A DNA stretch of 64,000 bases from DASQUK01 sp035641315 (GTDB lineage: Bacteria > Actinomycetota > Acidimicrobiia > Acidimicrobiales > VFJN01). This document shows, piece after piece, positions 49,945 through 57,527 of this stretch; positions within the stretch are counted from its first letter, which is position 1; every line of letters starts with the position of its first letter. The DNA lies in assembly GCA_035641315.1 (NCBI GenBank), contig DASQUK010000054.1, forward strand, positions 1-64,000, written 5' to 3'. The notes beneath the pieces are model-generated. The model worked only from the letters and a program-made list of their open reading frames with translations. It did not search any database and had not been told where the DNA came from. The position numbers and the translations under genes are program-made.

Positions 49945-50789
49945 CGGGCGGGGCCTCCGTCGCTCGCGGTCGGGCTGACGCCGACGCTGGTGGTGCTGCC
50001 GGGGATCGACAGGCGGTCGACCAGCGCCCGGAACCGGCCGGCGACGTCCTCGTCCTCGAGGCGGGCGAACCCGTCGGCGGTGATGGTGGCCACGACCGGG
50101 AAGATGCCCCGCACCAGGTCGGGCCCGCCGGTGGCCGCGTCCTCGTCGGCCGCCTGGAACAGGGCGTTGATCGCCAGCTCGATGGCCGCGTCACGGTCGA
50201 GATCCGGCTTGTAGCCGATCTTGATGACGGTGCCCGCGTGCAGGCTGCCGGACCCGGTGGCGGCGAACTCGCTCTCCTCGTAGCGGCCGCCGGTCACGTC
50301 GTACTCGAACAGCCGGCCGGTGCCCCGCTTGGTGTCGAACCCGGCGAACAGGGGCACAACCGCGAAGCCCTGCAAGGCTGCGGGCAGGTGGCTGCGCACC
50401 ATCCCCGCCAGCTGGTTGGCCTTGCCGTCGAGCGACAGCTCGGCGCCCTCGACCTTCTCGTAGTGCTCGAGCTGGAGCTGGAACAGCTTGACCATCTCGA
50501 CCGCGGGGCCGGCGGCGCCGGCGATGGCGACCCCGGAATGCCGGTCGGCGGGGAACACCTTCTCCATCGAGCGGTGACTTATGAAGCCGCCGGCGGTCGC
50601 CCGCCGGTCACCGGCCATGACCACGCCGTCGGCGTAGCGGATCGCCACGACCGTGGTGCCGTGGGTGATCTCATGGGGTTGGAGCTCACGAGGCAGATCG
50701 GCCCAGCGGGGCTCGACCCCGGCGCGTTTGAGGACTTCGAGGAAGGACGGGCCGGGATCGTCATCGGCGCGGAACAGCGGGAGGGTCAT
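49941..50789 (-). CDS. prcB: 20S proteasome beta subunit
   Basis: PrcB carries the proteolytic Thr. A propeptide of 44 residues ends in ITHG before the catalytic Thr45 of TTVVAIRYADGVVMAGDRRA, with the Asp and the Lys (MEKVFPADRHSGVAIAGAAG) that support the Thr nucleophile. The total is 282 residues; the tail (SVGVSPTASDGGPAR) is disordered. It overlaps prcA by four bases. The pup gene lies 230 bases upstream behind a hairpin-bearing gap. Confidence 0.96.
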   Translation of the reverse strand: MTLPLFRADDDPGPSFLEVLKRAGVEPRWADLPRELQPHEITHGTTVVAIRYADGVVMAGDRRATAGGFISHRSMEKVFPADRHSGVAIAGAAGPAVEMVKLFQLQLEHYEKVEGAELSLDGKANQLAGMVRSHLPAALQGFAVVPLFAGFDTKRGTGRLFEYDVTGGRYEESEFAATGSGSLHAGTVIKIGYKPDLDRDAAIELAINALFQAADEDAATGGPDLVRGIFPVVATITADGFARLEDEDVAGRFRALVDRLSIPGSTTSVGVSPTASDGGPAR

Positions 50790-50857
50790 CGCAGCGGAGG
50801 CTACCGGCTGTCCGCACGACCGGAGTCATGGCTCACCGGCCACGTCGGCCGATCCGT

Positions 50858-50890
50858 GGCGCCGAACTGGTTGGCCAGCCACCAATTCCG
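50858..50890. repeat. palindromic repeat, GGTTG..CAACC family, copy 3 (diverged)
   Basis: GGCGCCGAACTGGTTGGCCA and the following GCCACCAATTCCG retain the arms of the repeat at 29901-29937. It lies in the pup-prcB gap and can form a weaker hairpin. Confidence 0.5.
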
Positions 50891-50917
50891 CTCCCGGAAC
50901 CGACCGAAAACCACGCA

Positions 50918-50944
50918 GGCGCCTCCCCGGTCCAGGGAGGCGCC
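50918..50944. terminator. 10-bp hairpin between pup and prcB
   Basis: GGCGCCTCCC (50918-50927) pairs perfectly with GGGAGGCGCC (50935-50944) around a 7-base loop. It lies in the middle of the pup-prcB interval, read leftward after pup. It could attenuate prcBA relative to pup and dop. There is no T-tract. Confidence 0.45.
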
Positions 50945-50957
50945 AGATCTACGCCAT

Positions 50958-50989
50958 ACCTATGCCAGGCCGAACCTATGCCAGGCCGA
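50958..50989. repeat. 16-bp tandem duplication downstream of pup
   Basis: ACCTATGCCAGGCCGA occurs twice in immediate succession (50958-50973 and 50974-50989). It has no evident function and follows pup on the leftward strand. Confidence 0.8.
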
Positions 50990-51019
50990 CCGCCATCAGG
51001 ACGTCATGTCATCCGATGG

Positions 51020-51217
51020 CTACTGACCGCCTTTCTGGACGTATGCCTTGACGAACTCCTCGGCATTGACCTCGAGCACCTCGTCGATCTCGTCCAGCAG
51101 GTCGTCGAGCTCCGCCTTGATCTTCTCGCCTTGCTCCGAGGTAGCGGGCGCCTCCTCGACGACCTCTTCCTCGCGAACGGGGGTGGATGCCTTGCGCTTC
51201 TGCTCTCGTTCAGCCAT
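51020..51217 (-). CDS. pup: prokaryotic ubiquitin-like protein Pup
   Basis: The 65-residue modifier is attached to lysines by PafA and guides proteins to the Mpa/ARC-proteasome. It begins MAEREQKRKASTPVREEEV, has the helical ARC-binding segment EQGEKIKAELDDLLDEIDEV and ends AYVQKGGQ. The C-terminal Gln must be deamidated to Glu by Dop before ligation, as in mycobacteria. It is 39 bases downstream of dop. Confidence 0.97.
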   Translation of the reverse strand: MAEREQKRKASTPVREEEVVEEAPATSEQGEKIKAELDDLLDEIDEVLEVNAEEFVKAYVQKGGQ

Positions 51218-51256
51218 GTGCCCCGTACCTTCCTATTGGCCCCTAATGGCCCAGCC

Positions 51257-52774
51257 CTACTGGCCCAGCCGGTCCAACAACTCAGCGACACTGCTGCTCT
51301 CGGCCATCAACTTACCCACGTGTGCTTCGGTTCCGCGCGTCGGGTCCATCATGGGCACCCGCCGCAGCGGGTCGCCACCGATGTCGAACACCATCGAGTC
51401 CCAGTTGGCGGCCACGATCTGCGGCGCCCAGCGCTGCAGGCACATCCCCCGGAAATAGGCCCGGGTGTCGCGGGGCGGCTCGGTCACCGCCCGCAAGACC
51501 TCGTCGTCGGTGGTCAGGCGTTCCAGCCCCACCCGTGACGCCAGGCCCCGCTCGGCCCGCAGGTCGTGGTACTGCAGGTCCATGGCCGCGAGGCGGGCGT
51601 CGTCCCAGCGCAGGTCGTGCTTGGCGCGGTAGCCGTCGATCAGCCGGTGCTTGGCCGCCCAGTCGACCTGCCGGGACACCGACGCCGGCTCGGTCTCGAG
51701 GCCCGTGAGCACGTGCTCCCACAGCCGCAGTACCTCGGCACCGACGTCCAGCGGCCCGATGCAGTCGAGCCCGTGCTCCTCGGCGTACTTCTTGGCCCGG
51801 TCGAGGTACTCCCACTGCATCTCGACCGCGGTCATGGTGGTGCCGTCGGCCAGGTCGAGCGGCTGGCGCAGCGACAGGTCGTGCGACACCCGGCGCAGGG
51901 CCGCCACGGGGGCGGCCAGGGTGAGGTCCCGGGGCAGGAACTCGTCCTCGATCATCGACAGCACCAGCGCGGTGGTGCCCACCTTGAGGAAGGTGGCGAC
52001 CTCGGACAGGTTGGCGTCGCCCACGATCACGTGCAGCCGCCGGTAGCGCTGTGCGTCGGCGTGGGGCTCGTCGCGGGTGTTGACGATCGGCCGCTTGAGC
52101 GTGGTCTCGAGGCCGACCTCCTCCTCGAAGAAGTCGGCCCGCTGCGTGAGCTGGAAGGGCACGTCGTCGGAGGTCAGGCCGGCAACCTCGGTGCCCACCT
52201 TGCCGGCGCCCGTGAACACTTGGCGGCTGATGAAGTGCGGCATCACGTGGGTGACGATGCGCGAGAACGGCACCTGGCGATCCATCAGGTAGTTCTCGTG
52301 GCAGCCGTAGGAGTTGCCCTTGCGGTCGGAGTTGTTCTTGTAGACCACGATCTCCTGCCCCTCGGGGAGCAGGTCGCGGGCGACCCGCATCGAGCGCTGC
52401 AGGATGATCTCGGCCGCCTTGTCGAACACCACGACCGAGCGAGGGTCCGCGCACTCGGGCGTGGACAGCTCGGGGTGGGCGTGGTCGACGTAGTATCGGG
52501 CGCCGTTGGTCAGCACGGCGTTGACCAAGTGGGTCTCGACCTCGGGGGCCAGCGATCCCTCGGCCGTGAAGCCGCGGGCGTCGATGTCGGGGTGCTCGTC
52601 CTCGAAGTCCCAGCCCACCTTGGGGTTGTCGCGGGGACCGGCCCCGGCCCGGGCCAGCTCGTGGACGTAGGCGTTGATCAGGACCGACGACGCCGCGATG
52701 GGGTTGGACTCCCCCGCCCCGCGCACGATGATGCCGAACTCGGTCTCGACACCGACGATCTTGCGCAAGGCCAC
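51257..52774 (-). CDS. dop: Dop, deamidase/depupylase of Pup
   Basis: Dop converts the C-terminal Gln of Pup to Glu and can remove Pup from proteins. The 505-residue protein is a PafA paralogue: LRKIVGVETEFGIIVRGAGE, then NGARYYVDHAHPELSTPECA with the catalytic Asp, VVYKNNSDRKGNSYGCHENY, QRADFFEEEVGLETTLKRPI and NTRDEPHADAQRYRRLHVI. It starts at GTG 52774, seven bases after TAACGT, so a leaderless transcript is likely. Upstream ORF extension is non-coding in character. Confidence 0.96.
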   Translation of the reverse strand: MALRKIVGVETEFGIIVRGAGESNPIAASSVLINAYVHELARAGAGPRDNPKVGWDFEDEHPDIDARGFTAEGSLAPEVETHLVNAVLTNGARYYVDHAHPELSTPECADPRSVVVFDKAAEIILQRSMRVARDLLPEGQEIVVYKNNSDRKGNSYGCHENYLMDRQVPFSRIVTHVMPHFISRQVFTGAGKVGTEVAGLTSDDVPFQLTQRADFFEEEVGLETTLKRPIVNTRDEPHADAQRYRRLHVIVGDANLSEVATFLKVGTTALVLSMIEDEFLPRDLTLAAPVAALRRVSHDLSLRQPLDLADGTTMTAVEMQWEYLDRAKKYAEEHGLDCIGPLDVGAEVLRLWEHVLTGLETEPASVSRQVDWAAKHRLIDGYRAKHDLRWDDARLAAMDLQYHDLRAERGLASRVGLERLTTDDEVLRAVTEPPRDTRAYFRGMCLQRWAPQIVAANWDSMVFDIGGDPLRRVPMMDPTRGTEAHVGKLMAESSSVAELLDRLGQ

Positions 52775-52787
52775 GTCTGGGACGTTA
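52774..52787 (-). promoter_or_regulatory. leaderless-type -10 of dop
   Basis: On the minus strand TAACGT (52787-52782) is followed by seven bases and the GTG at 52774. It would drive dop and probably pup. Confidence 0.5.
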
Positions 52788-52824
52788 CCCGCCTGGTGTG
52801 GCAAGCGAGTCGCCCGCCCCCTGC

Positions 52825-53211
52825 CTAGCAGCCGCCTGAATCCACATCTGTGAGGACCGTGCCGTCGCCCCGCAGCTCGGCCGTGACACACCGGGCCTGG
52901 ATCCCCCAGCGCGTCTCCACCGCCACGACCACGGGACCGTCCTCGTCGGGACGGGCGGATCCGACGACCCGGCCGGGCAGGTCATCGACAACTTCTGCCG
53001 CCAGCGACTCGATCGTGCTCCGGGTGCCGGGATAGCCGGCCAGGGTCTCGTCCGACACGGCGGCCAAGTCCTCGCGCACGGCCCGACGGATTCGCTCGGC
53101 CCGGTCGTCGGCGACGTTGCTCATGGCCATGTTCCCGAGCACTCCACCCACGACCAGCACGCCGCCCACGACCAGGATGATCGCCAAGCGGCCCTCCTTG
53201 GTCTCGGTCAA
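52825..53211 (-). CDS. single-pass membrane protein of unknown function
   Basis: A 128-residue product is possible from TTG 53211: LTETKEGRLAIILVVGGVLV VGGVL forms a membrane helix, followed by a beta-rich extracytoplasmic part (LAAEVVDDLPGRVVGSARPD, VVVAVETRWGIQARCVTAEL) with two Cys (one at the C-terminus). The start is uncertain because no ATG or GTG precedes the helix; MAMSNVADD would lose it. It lies between mpa and dop, in the same direction. No family is recognised. Confidence 0.45.
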   Translation of the reverse strand: MTETKEGRLAIILVVGGVLVVGGVLGNMAMSNVADDRAERIRRAVREDLAAVSDETLAGYPGTRSTIESLAAEVVDDLPGRVVGSARPDEDGPVVVAVETRWGIQARCVTAELRGDGTVLTDVDSGGC

Positions 53212-53261
53212 ACCTCGGAGGCGCGTCGTGGGCTCCGGACGCTTGAGCCGCTCGGGCGGCG

Positions 53262-55037
53262 CTACAGGTACTGGCCGGTGGCGACCCGCTCGATGCTGCG
53301 GCCGCCGGTGGCGCTGCCGTCGTCGCGGTTGACGATGGTGCGCACGTAGACGATGCGCTCGCCCTTCTTGCCGGAGATCTTGGCCCAGTCGTCGGGGTTG
53401 GTGGTGTTGGGCAGGTCCTCGTGCTCCTTGTACTCCTGGTGGATCGACTCCACCAGGTCGCCGACCCGGATGCCCTTGCGCCCCTCGGCCAAGTGCCGCT
53501 TGATCGCCAGCTTCTTGGCCCGCCGCACGATGTTCTCGATCATGGCCCCGGACGCGAAGTCCTTGAAGTACATGATCTCCTTGTCGCCGTTCTGGTAGGT
53601 GACCTCGAGGAACTCGTTCTCCTGGTCGGAGCGGTACATCTCCTCGACGGTGCGCTCGATCATCGCCTGCACGCACTTGGACGGGTCGTTGCCGCCCAGC
53701 TCGCGCACGTCGTCGGGGTCGAGCGGCAGGTCGGTGGTGAGGTAGCGGGCGAAGATCTGCGCCGCCGCCGCCTCGTTGGGCCGCTCGATCTTGATCTTCA
53801 CATCCAGCCGGCCGGGCCGCAGGATGGCGGGGTCGATCAGGTCCTCGCGGTTGGAGGCGCCGATGACGATGACGTTGCGGAGCGACTCCACGCCGTCGAT
53901 CTCGGCGAGCAGCTGCGGGACGATGGTCGACTCCACGTCGGAGCTGATGCCGCTGCCCCGGGTGCGGAACATCGAGTCCATCTCGTCGAAGAACACGATG
54001 ACGGGCCAGCCTTCCTCGGACTTCTCCCGGGCCCGCTGGAACACCAGGCGGATCTGGCGCTCGGTCTCGCCGACGTACTTGTTGAGCAGCTCGGGGCCCT
54101 TGATGTTGAGGAAGTAGCTCTTGGCCTTGGCGTCGACCGACTGGTTGCCCACCTTCTTGGCCAGGCTGTTGGCCACAGCCTTGGCGATGAGCGTCTTGCC
54201 GCAGCCCGGCGGCCCGTAGAGGAGGATGCCCTTGGGCGCCGGCAGCTTGTGCTCGGCGAACAGCTCCTGGTGCAGGAACGGCAGCTCGACCGCGTCCGCG
54301 ATCTGCTCGATCTGCTCGTCGAGGCCGCCGATGTCCTCGTAGGAGATGTCGGGCACCTCCTCGAGCACCAGCTCCTCGACCTCGGGGCGGGGCAGCTTCT
54401 CGAGCAGCAGGCCCGAGCGCGGGTCCATGAGCACCGAGTCCCCGGCCCGGAGACGGTCGACCTTGAGCCCCTCGGACAGGTCGGCGACCCGCTCCTCCTC
54501 GGCCCGGCCGACGATGATCGCCCGGAGCCCGTCATCGAGCAGCTCCTTGACCGTCACGACCTCGCCGGTGGTCTCGGGCGTGCGGGCCATGACGACGTTG
54601 AGCGACTCGTTGAGCACGACCTCGCCGCCGCGGACCAGCTCGTTCTCGTCGAGGGCGGGGTGGACGGCTACCCGCATCTTGCGCCCGCCGGAGAAGACGT
54701 CGACCGTGCCGTCGTCGTTGTGCGACAGAAGGGTGCCGTAGGCGGACGGGGGCTGGGTGAGCTTGTCGACCTCCTCGCGCAGGGCGCCGATGTGCTCGCG
54801 CGCCTCGCGGAGGGTGTAGGTGAGCTTCTCGTTCTGGGCCACGGCCTGGGCCAGCTGGCCCTTGGTCTCGAGCAGGCGCTCCTCGAGCGTGCGGACCCGC
54901 TTGGGCGCGTCCTGCAGCCGCCGCCGGAGCGCGAGGACCTCTTCTTCCAGGGCGCGGATCTCGTCGTGCTGCCCGGCCCCGTCGGCCTCCGCCGCGGACC
55001 GACGGCCTTGGTCGCGTTGCTCGTCGACGGTGACCAC
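53262..55037 (-). CDS. mpa: Mpa/ARC, proteasomal AAA ATPase
   Basis: Mpa/ARC unfolds pupylated proteins and feeds them into the proteasome. The 591-residue protein has an N-terminal coiled coil that binds Pup (HDEIRALEEEVLALRRRLQD), two OB-folds (about 90-240), an AAA core with Walker A GILLYGPPGCGKTLIAKAVA, Walker B VIVFFDEMDSMFRTRG and the second region of homology SNREDLIDPAILRPGRLD, and the C-terminus GQYL that docks in the proteasome gate. GTG 55037 is a likely start; the sequence upstream is repeat-derived. Confidence 0.96.
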   Translation of the reverse strand: MVTVDEQRDQGRRSAAEADGAGQHDEIRALEEEVLALRRRLQDAPKRVRTLEERLLETKGQLAQAVAQNEKLTYTLREAREHIGALREEVDKLTQPPSAYGTLLSHNDDGTVDVFSGGRKMRVAVHPALDENELVRGGEVVLNESLNVVMARTPETTGEVVTVKELLDDGLRAIIVGRAEEERVADLSEGLKVDRLRAGDSVLMDPRSGLLLEKLPRPEVEELVLEEVPDISYEDIGGLDEQIEQIADAVELPFLHQELFAEHKLPAPKGILLYGPPGCGKTLIAKAVANSLAKKVGNQSVDAKAKSYFLNIKGPELLNKYVGETERQIRLVFQRAREKSEEGWPVIVFFDEMDSMFRTRGSGISSDVESTIVPQLLAEIDGVESLRNVIVIGASNREDLIDPAILRPGRLDVKIKIERPNEAAAAQIFARYLTTDLPLDPDDVRELGGNDPSKCVQAMIERTVEEMYRSDQENEFLEVTYQNGDKEIMYFKDFASGAMIENIVRRAKKLAIKRHLAEGRKGIRVGDLVESIHQEYKEHEDLPNTTNPDDWAKISGKKGERIVYVRTIVNRDDGSATGGRSIERVATGQYL

Positions 55038-55100
55038 CTCCTCGATCGGTCCCTCGGCGTCGGACCCTACACCGGCCCTTCCCAACCCACACCCCCTGAT

Positions 55101-55153
55101 TCCGGCCCGACCCCCACCCCGCCGTCCCGTGGCGGCGTCGGCCTTCGGCCGAC
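55101..55153. repeat. dispersed repeat family 4, inverted copy
   Basis: TCCGGCCCGACCCCCACCC, GCCGTCCCGTGGCGGCG and TCGGCCTTCGGCCGAC are the reverse complement of the 54-bp tandem unit at 61613-61726 with few changes. It lies just upstream of mpa and includes a perfect TCGGCC/GGCCGA hairpin. Confidence 0.75.
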
Positions 55154-55287
55154 CCATTTCTTTGGAAATTGCCGTGTTAATCGCTGGGTTCGCTAGTCTG
55201 ACCGGTGACTGAGGTACTTCCATCGCTGGGAGGCCAGCTAGGCACCTCGGCTAGTCCTCCGCATCGAGCCAGGAGCGAGTCACAGGT

Positions 55288-55524
55288 ATGAAGGTCTGGA
55301 TCGACCAGGATCTCTGCACTGGCGACGGCCTCTGCGAAGAGATCGCCCCCGACGTGTTCACCCTGCTGGACGACGGCCTGGCCTACGTCAAGGAAGGCGA
55401 CAAGGTCTTCTCCGACCCGGGTGGCGCCGAAGGCCTCGCCAACGTGCCCGCCGGGCAGGAAGAAGCGGTCATCGAGGCCGCCGAAGAGTGCCCCGGCGAG
55501 TGCATCTTCATCGAGGTCGAGTAG
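55288..55524 (+). CDS. ferredoxin, [3Fe-4S] type
   Basis: The 78-residue acidic protein has the small-ferredoxin pattern with three Cys positioned for a [3Fe-4S] cluster: MKVWIDQDLCTGDGLCEEIA with Cys10 and Cys16 (where a [4Fe-4S] ferredoxin would have an extra Cys in between), and AAEECPGECIFIEVE, in which Cys68 is followed by Pro. It would pass single electrons, for example to a cytochrome P450. It is divergent from mpa. Confidence 0.9.
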   Translation: MKVWIDQDLCTGDGLCEEIAPDVFTLLDDGLAYVKEGDKVFSDPGGAEGLANVPAGQEEAVIEAAEECPGECIFIEVE

Positions 55525-55549
55525 CGCCCTAGACGAGGCCAGTCGCCCG

Positions 55550-56713
55550 CTAGACCAGGCAGTCACCGGTGTCCCGCTCCCGGGTGAGGTCGCCGGCCAG
55601 TACGGCGGCCACCTCGTCCACGGCGAGCGCGTAGGCCACGCTGGGGCGGTCGGGGGCGATGGCGAAGGCCACGCCCACCACTTGGCCTTGGGTGTCGACC
55701 AGAGCGCCCCCGGAGTCGCCGGGTGCCAGGTCGGCCGCCAGCACCAGCACCTCCCGCTCGCTGCGGCTCGAGTCGTAGATGTCGGTGCCGACCGCAGTGA
55801 TCTGCTCGCCCACCTGGAAGGGGCTGATCTCGAGCGGACCACCGCCCGGATGCCCGAAGACGCCGCCGGTCGTGCCCACCTCGGCGTCGCGCAGTGGGAG
55901 CGCCGGACGGTCGGTCCCCGACGTGCGCAGGACCGCGAGGTCACGGGCCGCGTCGAACGCCACCACCGTGCCGTCCAACCGGCTGCCGTCGGACAGCACG
56001 ACGTCTGAATCGTCCTCGCCCGCCACCACGTGGGCGTTGGTGACCACCAGGTCGTCGGCCACGAAGAACCCGCTGCCCTCCTGGATCCGGCTGCACGCCT
56101 CGCCCTCGATCTTCACCGTGGAGGCGGCCACGGTGGTGGCCAGCGCGTCGGACAGCCCGCTCGCCCCCGGCACCACCCCCGGATCGGGCGAGGGACGGAG
56201 CGCGTCGAAGACCCGCGGGAACGGGTTGTCGCCCACCAGCCGGCGCAGTGCCTGGAGGGTGTCGGGGGCGTCGGGGAACCGGGCATTGACCTCGCGGGCG
56301 ATGACCGAGCCGCGGGCCTGCTCGGCGGTCCAGCCCGGCACGTCGGCCAGAGTGGGCAGCAGCAACCACAGGCCCACGAGCAGGCCAGCGATCCCCAGAA
56401 CGGCGCCCACCCCCTGGTCGACGCGCCGCACCGGCCCGGCGGGCAACGCCACGTGCAGGCGCGTCCCGAGCACCAGTCCGAGGGCCTGGCCCAGCAGCGC
56501 GGCGCCCGCCAGCCCCGCGATCGCCACCAGGGCCTTGGTCACGTCGCTGGTCCCGGACACGTGCCGCAGCAGCGGTGGCAGCGCCAGCGCGCCGACGGTG
56601 ACGCCCAGGGCCAGCCCCAGCCACGAGGTGGCGCGCGCGACGAAGCCGAGCCGGTAGCCGCCCACGGCCGCGCTGATGGCGACCAGGACCAGCACGACAT
56701 CCAACACGTTCAC
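55550..56713 (-). CDS. marP: MarP-like membrane serine protease
   Basis: MarP is a periplasmic protease that guards cytoplasmic pH in M. tuberculosis. The 387-residue protein has a CvpA-like N-terminus with four membrane segments (NVLDVVLVLVAISAAVGGYR, VLGIAGLLVGLWLLLPTLAD) and a trypsin-like domain with His in VTNAHVVAGEDDSD, Asp in AFDAARDLAVLRTSGTDRP and Ser in LAPGDSGGALVDTQG. Two Cys (GEACSRIQEGS and the terminal TGDC) could make the regulatory disulfide of MarP. It starts at GTG 56713 behind an excellent GGGGGAGGTGAT. Confidence 0.92.
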   Translation of the reverse strand: MNVLDVVLVLVAISAAVGGYRLGFVARATSWLGLALGVTVGALALPPLLRHVSGTSDVTKALVAIAGLAGAALLGQALGLVLGTRLHVALPAGPVRRVDQGVGAVLGIAGLLVGLWLLLPTLADVPGWTAEQARGSVIAREVNARFPDAPDTLQALRRLVGDNPFPRVFDALRPSPDPGVVPGASGLSDALATTVAASTVKIEGEACSRIQEGSGFFVADDLVVTNAHVVAGEDDSDVVLSDGSRLDGTVVAFDAARDLAVLRTSGTDRPALPLRDAEVGTTGGVFGHPGGGPLEISPFQVGEQITAVGTDIYDSSRSEREVLVLAADLAPGDSGGALVDTQGQVVGVAFAIAPDRPSVAYALAVDEVAAVLAGDLTRERDTGDCLV

Positions 56714-56755
56714 ATCACCTCCCCCGGCCGCCTCGTCGAGCCTGGCTCGTTCCGT

Positions 56756-57526
56756 TTAGCTCAAAAGTCGAGCGCTCGTGAGGAAACCAGTGTGGGCCAC
56801 CATGCGGTGGTCGGGCCGCACCGACTGGCCCTCGATGTGCCAGGCCCGGTTGAGCACCTCGATGGTGTCGACCATGCCGAACCCGCTGCCCAGGAGCTCG
56901 TTGCGCAGCTGCGTCACCTGCGTGATCTGGGGGGTGTAGGCGACCAGCACGCCGCCCCGGTGCATGGCGCGGGCGGCGTGCTTGGCGACCCGCCACGGTT
57001 CGGGCAGGTCCAGCACGACCCGGTCGAGGTCGGTCTCGTCGATGCCGTCGTAGGCGTCCCGGATCTCCACCTGGTAGCTCGCCAGCGCGTCTTCCCCCAG
57101 GAAGGTGGCGACGTTGCGTTGCGCGCGGCGGGCGAAGTCCTCCCGCAGCTCGTAGCCGGTGACCACGGCGCCGGCGCGCACCAGCGTCATCGACAGCGCA
57201 CCCGATCCCACCCCCGACTCGAGCACGCGGGCGCCGGGGAAGATGTCAGCCAGCATCAGGATCGGGCCCAGGTCCTTGGGGTAGATCACCTGGGCGCCGC
57301 GGGGCATCTTCAGCACGAACTCCGCCAGCGTCGGACGGATGGCGAGGAACGTCGAGCCGTGCGTCGAGCGGAACGACGACCCCTCGGCCGCCCCGATGAT
57401 GTCGTCGTGGGCGATCACGCCGGCGTGGGTGTGGAACTCGCCCCCTGCAGCCAAGGTCACGAGGTAGCGGCGCTTCTTGCTGTCGATCAGCAGGACCTGG
57501 TCGCCGTCGGCGAACGCCCGGGTCAC
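56756..57526 (-). CDS. trmI: tRNA (adenine-58-N1) methyltransferase TrmI
   Basis: TrmI makes m1A58 in the T-loop of tRNA. The 256-residue protein carries the family N-terminal domain (FADGDQVLLIDSKKRRYLVT, SSFRSTHGSTFLAIRPTLAEF) and a Rossmann methyltransferase core with YPKDLGPILMLADIFPGARV, LESGVGSGALSMTLVRAGAV, YELREDFARRAQRNV and VVLDLPEPWRVAKHAARA. It starts at GTG 57526, one base after the ttuA stop, so the two are likely coupled. In Thermus m1A58 stimulates 2-thiolation of U54. Confidence 0.95.
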   Translation of the reverse strand: MTRAFADGDQVLLIDSKKRRYLVTLAAGGEFHTHAGVIAHDDIIGAAEGSSFRSTHGSTFLAIRPTLAEFVLKMPRGAQVIYPKDLGPILMLADIFPGARVLESGVGSGALSMTLVRAGAVVTGYELREDFARRAQRNVATFLGEDALASYQVEIRDAYDGIDETDLDRVVLDLPEPWRVAKHAARAMHRGGVLVAYTPQITQVTQLRNELLGSGFGMVDTIEVLNRAWHIEGQSVRPDHRMVAHTGFLTSARLLS

Positions 57527-57527
57527 G

